A stretch of DNA of 64,000 bases from Bacteroidales bacterium (GCA_017447265.1 JAFSOA010000017.1:62001-126000), one strand, 5' to 3'; positions 9,320-20,580 are shown, counted from the first letter of the stretch. Program-made: numbers and translations. The notes: a model not told the origin generated them from the letters alone.

Positions 9320-10054
9320 TTAACGGATCAGTTTATGGATCAACATGCGGGGGTATCCATACACGAGCGCCAGCACGCAGAGCAGCGTGTTTAGGACACT
9401 GATGCGGAAGAAATCGCGGAAGGGGCGGAAACTCGACACGCGGTCCTCCGGATAGCAGACCCGGATGGCCACGGGCGCCAGTTCGATCCCCTTCCAGGCC
9501 GAGAATACCAGCAGCGCCAGTTCCGCTTCATAGCGGGAAGTCAGGAGCCGGAGGCTCGGCAGCCGGTCCAGCGGGTAAGCCCGGTAGCCCGTCTGGGTGT
9601 CGGGCAGCTTGCGGGCTGTCTGCACCCGGAACCAGAAATTGGAAAAACGGTTGGCAAAGGTATTGCCGCCGGGCATGTTCTCGGCCTGCAGGTTGCGGCT
9701 TCCCACGATCAGGGCGCCGGGATGCTGCGTGAGCGCCGCCACCAGTGCCGGAATATCCTCCGGGAAGTGCTGGCCGTCGGCGTCGAGGGTGATGGCGTAG
9801 CGGAAACCTTGCGCGCGCGCATATAAAAAAGCGGTGCGCAGCGCCATGCCCTTGCCGCGGTTGTGCGGGTGGGTCAGGACGGTCAGCGGGAGGCCCGAAG
9901 CGGCCAGCCGCACGGCGGTGTCGTCGGTACTGCCGTCGTTGACGACGATGACCGGACAGCCCTGGGCGACGGAACGGCCGGCGACATCGCACACCGTCCC
10001 GGCATTGTTGAAGGTCGGGATAATGATGCAGATGTTCTCGGAAGCACCTTCCAT
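9320..10054 (-). CDS. Family 2 glycosyltransferase
   Basis: 244 residues. The GT-A fold start CIIIPTFNNAGTV, the nucleotide-binding VNDGSTDDT and the metal-binding LDADGQHFPED are clear. The C-terminus has a hydrophobic stretch (VLNTLLCVLALVYGYP) that probably ties it to the membrane. It resembles dolichyl-phosphate mannosyltransferase-like enzymes that often accompany aryl-polyene genes. The stop is followed closely by the hydrolase gene, and its start overlaps the dehydratase stop, so it is part of the same operon. Inferred role: adding a sugar to the lipid-linked product or an intermediate. Confidence 0.88.
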   Translation of the reverse strand: MEGASENICIIIPTFNNAGTVCDVAGRSVAQGCPVIVVNDGSTDDTAVRLAASGLPLTVLTHPHNRGKGMALRTAFLYARAQGFRYAITLDADGQHFPEDIPALVAALTQHPGALIVGSRNLQAENMPGGNTFANRFSNFWFRVQTARKLPDTQTGYRAYPLDRLPSLRLLTSRYEAELALLVFSAWKGIELAPVAIRVCYPEDRVSSFRPFRDFFRISVLNTLLCVLALVYGYPRMLIHKLIR

Positions 10055-10407
10055 CAGGGCTTCAGGGTGAGCTTCATCCGTGCGCAGAGGGTGTCGCCGG
10101 CGAGAATGTGCACCGACCAGACATCGGGCTGGTCCGCCGGCAGCGGACGGGAATACTGAAACTCCAGCTCAGTGATTTCGGAAGGAAGCACGGGGTGGAC
10201 GAAGCGGATGTCGGAAGCCTCTTCCACATCGAGGGTCCTGCCAAGGCTGGCACCGACCAGTTCACAGGCCATCTGGATCAGGCACGCGCCGGGCGTCACC
10301 GGCATTCCCTTGAAATGGGCCTCATAAATGGGGCTTTCGGGAAGGAGACGGACCCGGGCCGAAGTGGCCGATATGAGCTGCAGGGTATAGAGATAATCTT
10401 TTAACAT
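10054..10407 (-). CDS. FabZ-like hotdog 3-hydroxyacyl-ACP dehydratase
   Basis: 117 residues, a single hotdog domain. AHFKGMPVTPGACLIQMACE carries the FabZ-type catalytic His31 and Glu49, and PVTPG is the expected turn. It should dehydrate 3-hydroxyacyl-ACP to trans-2-enoyl-ACP, which makes the conjugated double bonds. Shorter than housekeeping FabZ (about 145). A second hotdog protein is encoded three genes upstream in the same operon. Confidence 0.85.
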   Translation of the reverse strand: MLKDYLYTLQLISATSARVRLLPESPIYEAHFKGMPVTPGACLIQMACELVGASLGRTLDVEEASDIRFVHPVLPSEITELEFQYSRPLPADQPDVWSVHILAGDTLCARMKLTLKP

Positions 10408-10416
10408 AAGCGGAGG

Positions 10417-11022
10417 TTATGGTTTCTGGAAAAGTCCGGGATCGAGGGTTTCTCCCCGGACCACTGAACTGAGTTCAAGCTGGGTGGTATCGCCCCCCTG
10501 TTCGGAGAGCACGATGGAGCGCAAGGCGCCCGTGCCCACGTCGGTCAGCAGGGTGATGCGGGTGAAAAGCTGGCTGAGATCGCGCCGCAGGGGGATCAGG
10601 TCCACTTGCCAGACCTCGGGCGAGGCGTAGACCGTGACGTTGAAGTCCGTCTCGTTGATCAGGCCTTTTTCTCCGAGTTTTGCGACATGGCGCATGAGGC
10701 TCTGCTGCCGCCGGTCGCCGGGATTGATGCCGTTCATCACGAACAGGCTGGGACGGGGCTTCTCCACCTCCCAGCGCACCTTGTCGGGATAGGCATACGC
10801 AGCCCGGCCGCGACTCACCACGTCTTCGGTGAGCAGGGCGCTATGGCGCGTCATCACGAAGCGGAACTGAAGGGTGGTCCTCAGATCGTTGGCCTGCAGG
10901 ATGGCGGCGATGGCCCGGTCGCGGGCCGCGCCTTCCAATTGTTGCGCCGTCTTCCCGGCCGTCTGCGCGGAAAGGGGCAGGCAGCACAGGCTCAGGAGCA
11001 GAAGCAGGCAGATTCTTTTCAT
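10417..11022 (-). CDS. LolA-like outer membrane lipoprotein carrier protein
   Basis: 201 residues with a signal peptide (MKRICLLLLLSLCCLPLSAQ) and no lipobox Cys at the cleavage site, so probably periplasmic. The TLQFRFVMTRHS and RVRWEVEKPRPSLFVMNG-like segments match the LolA half-barrel pattern of alternating strands. LolA-type carriers are regular members of aryl-polyene clusters, where they are thought to ferry the lipidated product to the outer membrane. Here it lies between the SMR-like protein and the dehydratase in one operon. Confidence 0.85.
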   Translation of the reverse strand: MKRICLLLLLSLCCLPLSAQTAGKTAQQLEGAARDRAIAAILQANDLRTTLQFRFVMTRHSALLTEDVVSRGRAAYAYPDKVRWEVEKPRPSLFVMNGINPGDRRQQSLMRHVAKLGEKGLINETDFNVTVYASPEVWQVDLIPLRRDLSQLFTRITLLTDVGTGALRSIVLSEQGGDTTQLELSSVVRGETLDPGLFQKP

Positions 11023-11028
11023 GGCGGT

Positions 11029-11382
11029 TTATCGAACCATCAGCGCCGAACCGGCCATGATGAGCAGGACGCCCATCCACTGGCTGAAGCTGACGTGTTC
11101 ATGAAAGATGAGAATGGCAGCAATCGTGCCGAAAATGTAGCTGATGCTGGAAAGCGGGTAGGCGATGCTGAAGGGGAAATGCTTGAGGATATACATCCAC
11201 AGCACGGTGGCGACGCCAAACGAGATGCCGCAGCCGAGGAGCCACCAGTTGGTCAACTGGGTCTTGAGGAACGACCAGCTCCAGCTGAACGGGCCGGAAG
11301 CGGCCATTCCCAACTTCAGGAGCACCTGGCCGCCGGCCAGGAAAAGGCTCTGCACGATAGCGAGCGGTATGATTCTCCACAT
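11029..11382 (-). CDS. Small four-helix membrane protein (EamA/SMR-like)
   Basis: 117 residues with four predicted membrane helices, the size and layout of EmrE/ArnE-type proteins. Landmarks are GGQVLLKLG in helix 1, PLSSISYIFGTIAA in helix 3 and a final helix LLIMAGSALMV. Such proteins form dimers that move amphipathic or lipid-linked substrates across the inner membrane. Only 6 bases separate it from the LolA-like gene. I infer a partner role in export or flipping of a pathway intermediate. It has no residue that pins down the substrate. Confidence 0.8.
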   Translation of the reverse strand: MWRIIPLAIVQSLFLAGGQVLLKLGMAASGPFSWSWSFLKTQLTNWWLLGCGISFGVATVLWMYILKHFPFSIAYPLSSISYIFGTIAAILIFHEHVSFSQWMGVLLIMAGSALMVR

Positions 11383-11407
11383 GTCGGTAAATCGCCTGTA
11401 TGATTCT

Positions 11408-11668
11408 TTATTTCTTGCGGTTCTTCGACACGTAGTCGGCCATTACGGCCACCGACTGGAAAACGGCCTTGCCTTCAGCGGGGCTGGAGAGCTTGATGCC
11501 GTAGTTCTTCTCCATCAGCACGATGAGTTCAAGGACATCGATCGAATCCAGGCCGAGGCCTTCATCTCCGAAAAGCGGAGCATTGTCATCGATATCGGCC
11601 GGAGTCATTTCTTCCAGGTTCAGCGCACTGATAATCTGCGTTTTAATCTCTTCAATCAGTTCTTTCAT
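11408..11668 (-). CDS. Acyl carrier protein (pathway-specific)
   Basis: 86 residues, acidic. The phosphopantetheine site is LGLDSIDVLE (Ser42) at the start of helix II. The pattern of hydrophobic residues (LELIVLMEKNYGIKL) is that of a normal ACP. It is one of two free ACPs in the cluster, and a third carrier domain is fused to the AMP ligase. It should carry the growing chain in the cytoplasm. Confidence 0.93.
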   Translation of the reverse strand: MKELIEEIKTQIISALNLEEMTPADIDDNAPLFGDEGLGLDSIDVLELIVLMEKNYGIKLSSPAEGKAVFQSVAVMADYVSKNRKK

Positions 11669-11704
11669 AACGTTACTTTTTGAATCTTTCGGATAGCATG
11701 GGTA

Positions 11705-12154
11705 TCACTCGTCGATCTCCTTGTCACTGCTGGCCGTCTTGATGGCGGCCGTGGCGATGAGTTCGCCCTGGCAGTGGACCTCCACGTCGGTCAGCGTGAT
11801 GCCGAAGATATTTTCCCGGAAAGTCACCGTGGTCTCGAGCAGCTCGCCCGATTTCGGATGACGGTACACCTTGAGCTTGCGGACACTGCCGATATAGCCG
11901 ATGGTCACGGGAATGTGCAGGACATAGCGGGCGATGTAGCCGACCCGGGCCGCACTCGACTGGGCCATGTGCTCCACGAGGCCGCCCGTGGCGAAACGGC
12001 CGTTTTCCACGAAGATGCCCTGTTCGGGAATCCGGAAGGACGTGCGGGTGCACTCTTCCTCGTGATGCAGAAGATGGTCCACAAACACGAAAGGCGGGCG
12101 CTGCGGAAGCAGGTATTCGATCGGAATCTGGTCAAAGGGTGGTATCATTTCCAA
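11705..12154 (-). CDS. Hotdog-fold 3-hydroxyacyl-ACP dehydratase (FabA-like)
   Basis: 149 residues. The N-terminal IEYLLPQRPPFVFVDHLL is the signature block of this dehydratase family in aryl-polyene clusters. GGLVEHMAQSSAARVG forms the central hotdog helix. It presumably dehydrates the beta-hydroxy intermediate. With the FabZ-like gene downstream there are two dehydratases in one operon, possibly for early and late chain lengths or as a heterodimer (inferred). The 5' end overlaps the acyltransferase gene by 10 bases. Confidence 0.85.
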   Translation of the reverse strand: MEMIPPFDQIPIEYLLPQRPPFVFVDHLLHHEEECTRTSFRIPEQGIFVENGRFATGGLVEHMAQSSAARVGYIARYVLHIPVTIGYIGSVRKLKVYRHPKSGELLETTVTFRENIFGITLTDVEVHCQGELIATAAIKTASSDKEIDE

Positions 12155-13035
12155 AAATCATAAAAATTAAACCATTGGGTGGGATACTGGCGCACCACGC
12201 TTTCCAGGCAGGCGGCGAACGCCTGTGCCATGGCTTCCGCGCGCTTGCGTGAAGGCAGGTCCGGGTCGAGTTCCGCTCCGAGCTGCCGGACGTACACATG
12301 GTAGCGGCGGGCGCCTTCCTTCATCACGAAAACAGCGACGATCGGAGCGGAGCGCTGGGCGGCCAGCATGAAAGGGCCGGCCGGAAACGGGGCGGGGTCG
12401 CCGAAAAAAGGGCAGTTGAAACGCTTTTGGGAGCCGAACAGGCGATCGCCGGGCATGCTCACGATACCACCGTCGCGCAAGATCTCATTGAGCCTGAACA
12501 GGTGCGACAGGTCGTCGGAGACAGGCACCATCTCGATGTTGGAACGGCTGAACACGGCGGCCCGTTGTTGCATCACCGTCTCGGTTTCTCCCGAAAAGAC
12601 CAGGACTCCCATCTTTTTGATCGAGCGGAGCTGGTAGCCCACCAGCTCGAAGTTGCCCGTATGGGAGCCCAGTTGCACGAAGCCCGGTTCGGCTTCCGCC
12701 AGCCGGTTGAACACCGGCATTTCGTTTCCTTCCATCTTGAAGGAACGTCCCGCATAAAATGCGAAACGGTCCACCACGATCTGTCCCATGCGGAACTCGT
12801 TGGCATAGACGCTCAGGAACGAATGGATCGGTCCTCTCCCGATGCGGTGGCGGAAAAAACGGTAGGAAGCCTGGTAGCCTCGCCTGTCGAACAACATATA
12901 GAACGGAATGACCGGGACCATGCACCCATAGGCAAACGGAAGGGGCAGGAAGCGAAAAAGCTTCACCAGCGTCCGTTGCATCCATGACGTGCCTCCCGTC
13001 GAGCCATGCCAGTTGCTATGTTCGTATTGCGTCAA
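12145..13035 (-). CDS. LpxL/HtrB-like lysophospholipid acyltransferase
   Basis: 296 residues. An N-terminal hydrophobic segment (about 25-50) is followed by the acyltransferase motif GSHTGNFE (His125, Glu130; HX4E) and a basic block near GDRLFGSQKRF. This is the lipid A late-acyltransferase superfamily, which uses acyl-ACP as donor at the inner membrane. Copies in aryl-polyene clusters are thought to join the polyene to a lipid or an LPS-like acceptor. It lies between an ACP gene and a dehydratase gene. It is unlikely to be the housekeeping lpxL because of its setting, but that is inference. Confidence 0.88.
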   Translation of the reverse strand: MTQYEHSNWHGSTGGTSWMQRTLVKLFRFLPLPFAYGCMVPVIPFYMLFDRRGYQASYRFFRHRIGRGPIHSFLSVYANEFRMGQIVVDRFAFYAGRSFKMEGNEMPVFNRLAEAEPGFVQLGSHTGNFELVGYQLRSIKKMGVLVFSGETETVMQQRAAVFSRSNIEMVPVSDDLSHLFRLNEILRDGGIVSMPGDRLFGSQKRFNCPFFGDPAPFPAGPFMLAAQRSAPIVAVFVMKEGARRYHVYVRQLGAELDPDLPSRKRAEAMAQAFAACLESVVRQYPTQWFNFYDFWK

Positions 13036-13041
13036 ACTCTT

Positions 13042-13275
13042 TTATCCGACTCTTTCCGTGATATAGTCAACGAACTGTCCGAAGGTTTTGATATCCTTGA
13101 ATTCTTCCGATTTCATCTTGAAACCGAACTCGCGTTCCACGAACACCACGGTATCCACCACTTCCAGGCTGTCGATGCCCATGTCTTCTTTCAGGCGGGC
13201 ATCCAACGTGATTTTGGCAGGATTGATTTCCATTTCATCCACCAGAAAGTTCTTGATTCTTTCTTCAATAGTCAT
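13042..13275 (-). CDS. Acyl carrier protein (pathway-specific)
   Basis: 77 residues. DMGIDSLEVVDTVVFVEREF gives the carrier site Ser36 in a textbook ACP helix II. It is the first gene of the ten-gene minus-strand operon, with a TATCTTTG promoter box 46 bases upstream. It differs strongly from the second free ACP in the operon, so each may serve its own ketosynthase. Confidence 0.93.
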   Translation of the reverse strand: MTIEERIKNFLVDEMEINPAKITLDARLKEDMGIDSLEVVDTVVFVEREFGFKMKSEEFKDIKTFGQFVDYITERVG

Positions 13276-13320
13276 TGTCGTACAAATAGGTTTTAGTTAT
13301 ATTTTCTTGGTTTAAAGCCA

Positions 13321-13328
13321 CAAAGATA
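13321..13328 (-). promoter_or_regulatory. Candidate -7 box (TATCTTTG) for the minus-strand polyene operon
   Basis: The minus strand reads TATCTTTG, an exact match to the Bacteroidota -7 consensus TAnnTTTG. It sits 46 bases upstream of the first ACP start. No clear -33 TTTG element was found. A matching box for the opposite strand lies 32 bases away. Confidence 0.6.
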
Positions 13329-13359
13329 CTGATTATTATTTAGAAAACCGAAAAATGCT

Positions 13360-13367
13360 TATCTTTG
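13360..13367 (+). promoter_or_regulatory. Candidate -7 box (TATCTTTG) for the KS/oxidoreductase/FabG operon
   Basis: Exact TAnnTTTG match, 27 bases before the ketosynthase ATG. It faces away from the identical box on the other strand, so this 119-base gap is a divergent promoter for two of the three polyene blocks. Confidence 0.65.
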
Positions 13368-13394
13368 CGCGATTAATCAAAAGATATCGAATAC

Positions 13395-14618
13395 ATGGAC
13401 AAACGTGTCGTCATAACAGGAATGGGCATCTGGTCGTGTCTGGGAACCACTTTGGACGAAGTCCGCGATTCCCTGTACACCGGCAAATCCGGCATCGTCC
13501 TCGACCCCGCCCGCAAAGAAATGGGCTTCCGCTCCGGCCTCACCGGCCGCGTGCCCATGCCCGAATTAAAAGGAGAACTTCCCCGGTCCCAGCGGGTCTA
13601 CATGCCCGAACCGGCCCAATATGCATACTGCGCCACCCGTGACGCCCTGCAGCAGGCCCGCATCGATGCGGATTTCCTGGCTGCCAATGAAATCGGCATC
13701 CTTTACGGCAACGACAGTACCGCCGATGCCGTGTACAGATCCGTAGCTACCATCCACGAGAAAAAAGATACGATGCTCTGCGGCTCGGGAGCCATCTTCC
13801 AGTCGATGAACTCCACCGTGACGATGAACCTGAGCGTGATCTTCAAGCTCAAGGGCATCAACCTCACCGTGTCGGGTGCTTGCGCCAGCGGCTCCCACGC
13901 CATCGGCCTCGGCGCCCTGCTCATCCGCAACGGCCTGCAGGACATCGTGGTCTGCGGCGGCGCCCAGGAGGTGAACGCAGCCGCCACCGGCTCGTTCGAC
14001 GGCATTTCCGCCTTCTCCGTCCGCGAAGATGCGCCGGAAAAGGCCAGCCGCCCCTTCGACCGCGACCGTGACGGCCTTGTGCCGGGCGGCGGTGCCGCAA
14101 CGGTGATTCTCGAGAGCTACGAATCGGCCGTGCGCCGCGGCGTTCCCATCATCGCCGAAGTGCTGGGCTACGGTTTCTCGAGCAACGGCGAGCACATCTC
14201 CAACCCCAATGTCGACGGCCCCCGCCGCGCCCTGGAACGTTCCATCCAACAAGCCGGCCTGGCCATCGACCAGATCGGCTACATCAACGCCCACGCCACG
14301 TCCACGCATGTGGGCGACACCAACGAAGCCAAGGCCATCTACGCCGTCATCGGCGACCACCGCATCCCGGTAACCAGCACCAAGAGCCAGACCGGCCATG
14401 AGATGTGGATGGCCGGAGCCAGCGAAATCGTCTATTCGATCCTGATGATGAAGCACGATTTCATCGGCGCCAACATCAACTTTGAAAACCCGGACGAAGA
14501 CTCCGCGAAGCTGTTCATCCTTCCCGAGCGCCTGTCCTGCCACTTCGATACCTTCCTCTCGAACTCCTTCGGATTCGGCGGCACCAACTCCTCGCTGGTC
14601 ATCCGCGACATCCGCTAG
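13395..14618 (+). CDS. Beta-ketoacyl-ACP synthase II-like (FabF-like)
   Basis: 407 residues, a normal full-length condensing enzyme with Cys163 (SGACASGSHA), His300 (NAHATSTH) and His335 (KSQTGHEMWMAG), ending with NSFGFGGTNSS. Unlike the two ketosynthases at the left edge it has no extra C-terminal domain. It heads an operon with an FAD oxidoreductase and a FabG reductase. Probable job: iterative elongation of the polyene. A housekeeping FabF role is possible but less likely here. Confidence 0.93.
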   Translation: MDKRVVITGMGIWSCLGTTLDEVRDSLYTGKSGIVLDPARKEMGFRSGLTGRVPMPELKGELPRSQRVYMPEPAQYAYCATRDALQQARIDADFLAANEIGILYGNDSTADAVYRSVATIHEKKDTMLCGSGAIFQSMNSTVTMNLSVIFKLKGINLTVSGACASGSHAIGLGALLIRNGLQDIVVCGGAQEVNAAATGSFDGISAFSVREDAPEKASRPFDRDRDGLVPGGGAATVILESYESAVRRGVPIIAEVLGYGFSSNGEHISNPNVDGPRRALERSIQQAGLAIDQIGYINAHATSTHVGDTNEAKAIYAVIGDHRIPVTSTKSQTGHEMWMAGASEIVYSILMMKHDFIGANINFENPDEDSAKLFILPERLSCHFDTFLSNSFGFGGTNSSLVIRDIR

Positions 14619-14619
14619 C

Positions 14620-15681
14620 ATGGCAGGCCGGCACGTCATCATCATCGGCGCCGGACTGGGCGGCCTGATATGCGGAAGAATCCTCTCCCGCCATGGCTAC
14701 GACATCACCCTCCTGGAGCAGGGCACGCAAGCCGGCGGCGCACTGCAGACCTTCGTGCGCGAAGGCATCCGCTTCGACACCGGATTCCACTCCGTCGGCG
14801 GCCTGGCGCCCGGCGAACCGCTCGACCTGATCCTGCGCCAGCTCGACCTGCGCGACCTCCCCTGGTTCCCCATGGAGCCCGATGAATGCGTGGGCTGCCA
14901 AGAGCCTTTCCTCCGCTTGTCCACAGGCTGGGAAGAGGAGCGCAAGCACGTGCTGGAGCCGTATCGTCATGACATCTGGCGCCTGAAAGGCGGTGGCAAG
15001 ACCCTGATCGACGCGCTGGCGAAGGACCAGCGGGTCCTGCTGCGCAAGAAAGTCACGGCCATCGAAGACCGGACCGTATCCTGCGCCGACGGCAGCAGTT
15101 ACCAGGGCGATGTCGTCATCTCCGCCATCCATCCGCTGGTGACCCTGCGCATGGTCCGCGACCACATCCGACCCGCCTATCTGCAGCGCATCGAAGGCCT
15201 TTCCAACGGTCCCGGCGCGTTCACCGTCTACGCCAAGCTGCGTCCGGGAACGATACGCCACCTGCGCCACAGCATCTTCGTCAACAACGATTTCATGATC
15301 CACTTCGGCGACGAAGTCGTGAACGGCCATGCCATTTCGCTCGATATCGTAAGCTTTGTCCAGCCGGACCAGGTGGAAGCTTGCTGCCAGTCGCGGCAGG
15401 CTTTCGCCGAAGCACTCATCCGGAAAGCTGCCCAGCGGCTCCCGGGACTGCCCGAAGCCATCGAAAAATACTGGACCAGCACCCCGAGGACCTGGGAACG
15501 CTATACCAGTACGCCCGGCGGCTCCGCCTACGGCATCCGCAAGAACAGCACCGCCGACTTCCTGGCGCCCCAGACCCCGCTTCCCTGGCTCTTCCTGACC
15601 GGACAGAACCTGGGCCTGCACGGCATTCTGGGAACCTCGGTCTCGGCCATCAATACCTGTAACTCCATCTTTCTGTTATGA
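14620..15681 (+). CDS. FAD/NAD(P)-dependent oxidoreductase (CrtI/phytoene desaturase-like)
   Basis: The ATG one base after the ketosynthase stop gives 353 residues beginning MAGRHVIIIGAGLGGLI. Longer reading frames start inside the ketosynthase and were rejected. The dinucleotide-binding motif GAGLGGL and LEQGTQAGG are those of the phytoene-desaturase/NAD(P)-binding Rossmann family. The C-terminal FLTGQNLGLHGILGTS closes the FAD site. It is shorter than carotenoid CrtI (about 490). Role inferred: a redox step on the polyene, such as desaturation or isomerisation. The downstream gene overlaps its stop by 4 bases. Confidence 0.82.
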   Translation: MAGRHVIIIGAGLGGLICGRILSRHGYDITLLEQGTQAGGALQTFVREGIRFDTGFHSVGGLAPGEPLDLILRQLDLRDLPWFPMEPDECVGCQEPFLRLSTGWEEERKHVLEPYRHDIWRLKGGGKTLIDALAKDQRVLLRKKVTAIEDRTVSCADGSSYQGDVVISAIHPLVTLRMVRDHIRPAYLQRIEGLSNGPGAFTVYAKLRPGTIRHLRHSIFVNNDFMIHFGDEVVNGHAISLDIVSFVQPDQVEACCQSRQAFAEALIRKAAQRLPGLPEAIEKYWTSTPRTWERYTSTPGGSAYGIRKNSTADFLAPQTPLPWLFLTGQNLGLHGILGTSVSAINTCNSIFLL

Positions 15682-16406
15682 ACTACGCACTCGTTACCGG
15701 CGGCAGCCGGGGCATCGGCCGCGCGGCCTGCATCCGTCTGGCAGCACAAGGCTTCGCCATCCTGATCAACTATGTATCCAACGAACAGAAGGCCCGCGAG
15801 ACCGCGGAGCTGGTCGAACAGGCCGGCGGACAAGCCACGCTCCTGAAGTTCGACGTCGCCAATGCCGAAGAGACAGCCGCCGTGCTCGGTGGCTGGATGC
15901 AGTCGCACCCCGACGATTTCATCGAAGTGCTGGTCAACAATGCGGGTATCCGCCGCGACGGCCTGCTCATCTGGACGGAGCCGGAAGACTGGCACAAGGT
16001 ACTGGACACGACGCTCAACGGCTTCTACAACGTGACCCGTCCCCTGCTCCAGCCCATGCTGCTGAAGAAACGCGGCCGCATCATCAATGTCGCTTCGCTG
16101 TCCGGCCTCAAAGGCATGCCCGGCCAGACCAACTATTCGGCGGCCAAGGGCGGCCTGATCGCCGCCACGAAGGCGCTGGCCCAGGAAGTCGGCCGCAAGA
16201 AAGTGACGGTCAACGCCATTGCGCCCGGTTTTGTCAACACCGACATGGTGGAAGGCCTCGACGAGGCGACCCTCAAGAAGGAAGTTCCCCTGCAGCGCTT
16301 CGGCGAACCGGAAGAAGTGGCTGCCCTGATCGGCTTCCTTGCCTCTCCCGACGCCGCCTACATCACCGGCGAATGCATCTCCATCAACGGCGGCCTGTAT
16401 TCGTAG
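15678..16406 (+). CDS. 3-oxoacyl-ACP reductase (FabG-like SDR)
   Basis: 242 residues, short-chain dehydrogenase. TGGSRGIGRAA is the NADPH-binding loop, NNAGIRRDG the NNAG motif, and Tyr153/Lys157 (YSAAKGG) the catalytic pair. It should reduce 3-oxoacyl-ACP to 3-hydroxyacyl-ACP between the condensation and dehydration steps. Last gene of the third polyene block, convergent with the deoxynucleoside kinase gene 21 bases away. Confidence 0.92.
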   Translation: MNYALVTGGSRGIGRAACIRLAAQGFAILINYVSNEQKARETAELVEQAGGQATLLKFDVANAEETAAVLGGWMQSHPDDFIEVLVNNAGIRRDGLLIWTEPEDWHKVLDTTLNGFYNVTRPLLQPMLLKKRGRIINVASLSGLKGMPGQTNYSAAKGGLIAATKALAQEVGRKKVTVNAIAPGFVNTDMVEGLDEATLKKEVPLQRFGEPEEVAALIGFLASPDAAYITGECISINGGLYS

Positions 16407-16427
16407 GCCCGCTTCCCCGACGTCCCG

Positions 16428-17042
16428 TCAGAACAGGCCGTTGATCTGCGCCTCGATCAGGTCGCAGATGGTACTGAAGTCTTCGGGGTTTTCCTCGTAG
16501 TTGAGTTTGTCGACATCGAGGATCAGCAGTTTGCCGTCCTTGTAGTCTTTGATCCAGTCCTCGTAGAGGGCGTTGAGGCCCTTGAGATAATCGAGGCGGA
16601 TGCTGCTTTCGTATTCGCGGCCCCGCTTCTGGATGTTGCCCACGAGGTGGGGAATAGAACTGCGCAGGTAGATCAGCAGGTCGGGTGCCTTGACCAGCGA
16701 CACCATCAGGGAGAACAGGGATGCATAGTTCTCGTAATCGCGGGTCGACATGAGGCCCATGTTGTGCAGGTTGGGCGCGAAGATGCAGGCGTCTTCATAG
16801 ATGCTGCGGTCCTGGATGATGATCTCTTCGTGCTTGCTGATCTCCACGACGTCAAGGAAGCGCTTGTTGAGGAAGTAGATCTGGATGTTGAAGGACCAGC
16901 GCTCCATATCGTTGTAGAAGTCAGCCAGATAGGGATTGAACTCCACGGATTCGAATTTCGGGGTCCAGTGGAAATGGCTGGCCAGCATCCGGGTGAGGGT
17001 GGTCTTTCCGCTGCCGATGTTGCCTGCTATCGCGATATGCAT
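16428..17042 (-). CDS. Deoxynucleoside kinase family protein
   Basis: 204 residues. Walker A is AGNIGSGKTTL at the N-terminus. QDRSIYEDACIFA is the DRS catalytic motif of deoxyadenosine/deoxyguanosine kinases, and YLRSSIPHLVGNIQKRGREYE resembles the lid. It phosphorylates deoxynucleosides for salvage in the cytoplasm. It is transcribed divergently from the metallo-hydrolase gene with back-to-back promoter boxes. Confidence 0.9.
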   Translation of the reverse strand: MHIAIAGNIGSGKTTLTRMLASHFHWTPKFESVEFNPYLADFYNDMERWSFNIQIYFLNKRFLDVVEISKHEEIIIQDRSIYEDACIFAPNLHNMGLMSTRDYENYASLFSLMVSLVKAPDLLIYLRSSIPHLVGNIQKRGREYESSIRLDYLKGLNALYEDWIKDYKDGKLLILDVDKLNYEENPEDFSTICDLIEAQINGLF

Positions 17043-17069
17043 AATCTCTGTGCGTTTCGGGTTTCCTTA

Positions 17070-17077
17070 CAAAATTA
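17070..17077 (-). promoter_or_regulatory. Candidate -7 box (TAATTTTG) for the deoxynucleoside kinase
   Basis: The minus strand reads TAATTTTG, matching TAnnTTTG, 27 bases upstream of the start codon. It lies only 13 bases from the opposing box at 17091. Confidence 0.55.
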
Positions 17078-17090
17078 CAACTTCTTTTCG

Positions 17091-17098
17091 TATTTTTG
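17091..17098 (+). promoter_or_regulatory. Candidate -7 box (TATTTTTG) for the metallo-hydrolase/uvrA unit
   Basis: Matches TAnnTTTG. A transcript start a few bases downstream would fall at or after an earlier in-frame ATG (17100). This is one reason to prefer the ATG at 17118. Confidence 0.6.
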
Positions 17099-17117
17099 TA
17101 TGTTCAAAGGAAAAAAT

Positions 17118-17759
17118 ATGGAAATCAAGACCTTCTACTTCAATCCGCTTCGAGAATGCTGCTACCTGGCCTGGGACGACACCCGGGAATGCGTGTTCAT
17201 CGATCCGGGCAATTACGGCGAGGGAGAACTGCGGCGCCTGCAGGACTTCGTGGCGGAACACCAGCTCAAGCCGGTCAAAATCCTGCTGACGCACGCCCAT
17301 TTCGACCATGTGCTCGGACTGGAGGGGGTGGCCAGGACCTGGAAACTGGAGGTCTGGATGCATCCCGGCGATCAGGAGCAGCTGGCCCATCTGAACGAGT
17401 GGTGCGCGCAGCTGGGCCTTGACTACCATTCCTTTTCAGGCACCTTCCACGACCTGGCGGACGGCGACCTGATCGAATTCGGGCACACGACGCTGAAAGT
17501 GCTGGCCACGCCGGGGCATACCCGGGGCTGCGTCTGCTTTTACAACGAAAAAGACGGCACGCTGTTTACCGGCGACACCCTGTTTGCGGGCAGCATCGGC
17601 CGTACCGACCATCTCGGCGGCGACTACGACCAGCTGATCGAAAGCATCAACAAGAAGCTCCTGCCGCTCAACGGCGACGTAGCCATCTATCCCGGTCACG
17701 GACCGGCCAGCTCCATCGGCTACGAGCGGGCGACCAATCCTTTCCTGCACAGCGCTTAG
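17118..17759 (+). CDS. Metallo-beta-lactamase-fold hydrolase (glyoxalase II-like)
   Basis: 213 residues from ATG 17118, which is preceded by AAAGGA. Upstream starts overlap the promoter box or run into the antisense kinase gene. The metal ligands are clear: [26 protein letters not shown] and YPGHGP. This set matches the MBL-fold glyoxalase II-like group, which hydrolyses thioesters. The exact substrate is not determined. One base separates it from uvrA, so the two are likely one transcript. Confidence 0.88.
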   Translation: MEIKTFYFNPLRECCYLAWDDTRECVFIDPGNYGEGELRRLQDFVAEHQLKPVKILLTHAHFDHVLGLEGVARTWKLEVWMHPGDQEQLAHLNEWCAQLGLDYHSFSGTFHDLADGDLIEFGHTTLKVLATPGHTRGCVCFYNEKDGTLFTGDTLFAGSIGRTDHLGGDYDQLIESINKKLLPLNGDVAIYPGHGPASSIGYERATNPFLHSA

Positions 17760-17760
17760 C

Positions 17761-20576
<2,816 letters not shown>

Positions 20577-20580
<4 letters not shown>

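Noticed and set aside
13276-13394. -33 TTTG elements paired with the -7 boxes
   Set aside because: No TTTG at the expected 19-21 base spacing on either strand, so only the -7 boxes are annotated.
16647-17117. Upstream extension of the metallo-hydrolase frame
   Set aside because: It runs antisense through the deoxynucleoside kinase and across the divergent promoters; the family starts at KTFYF.
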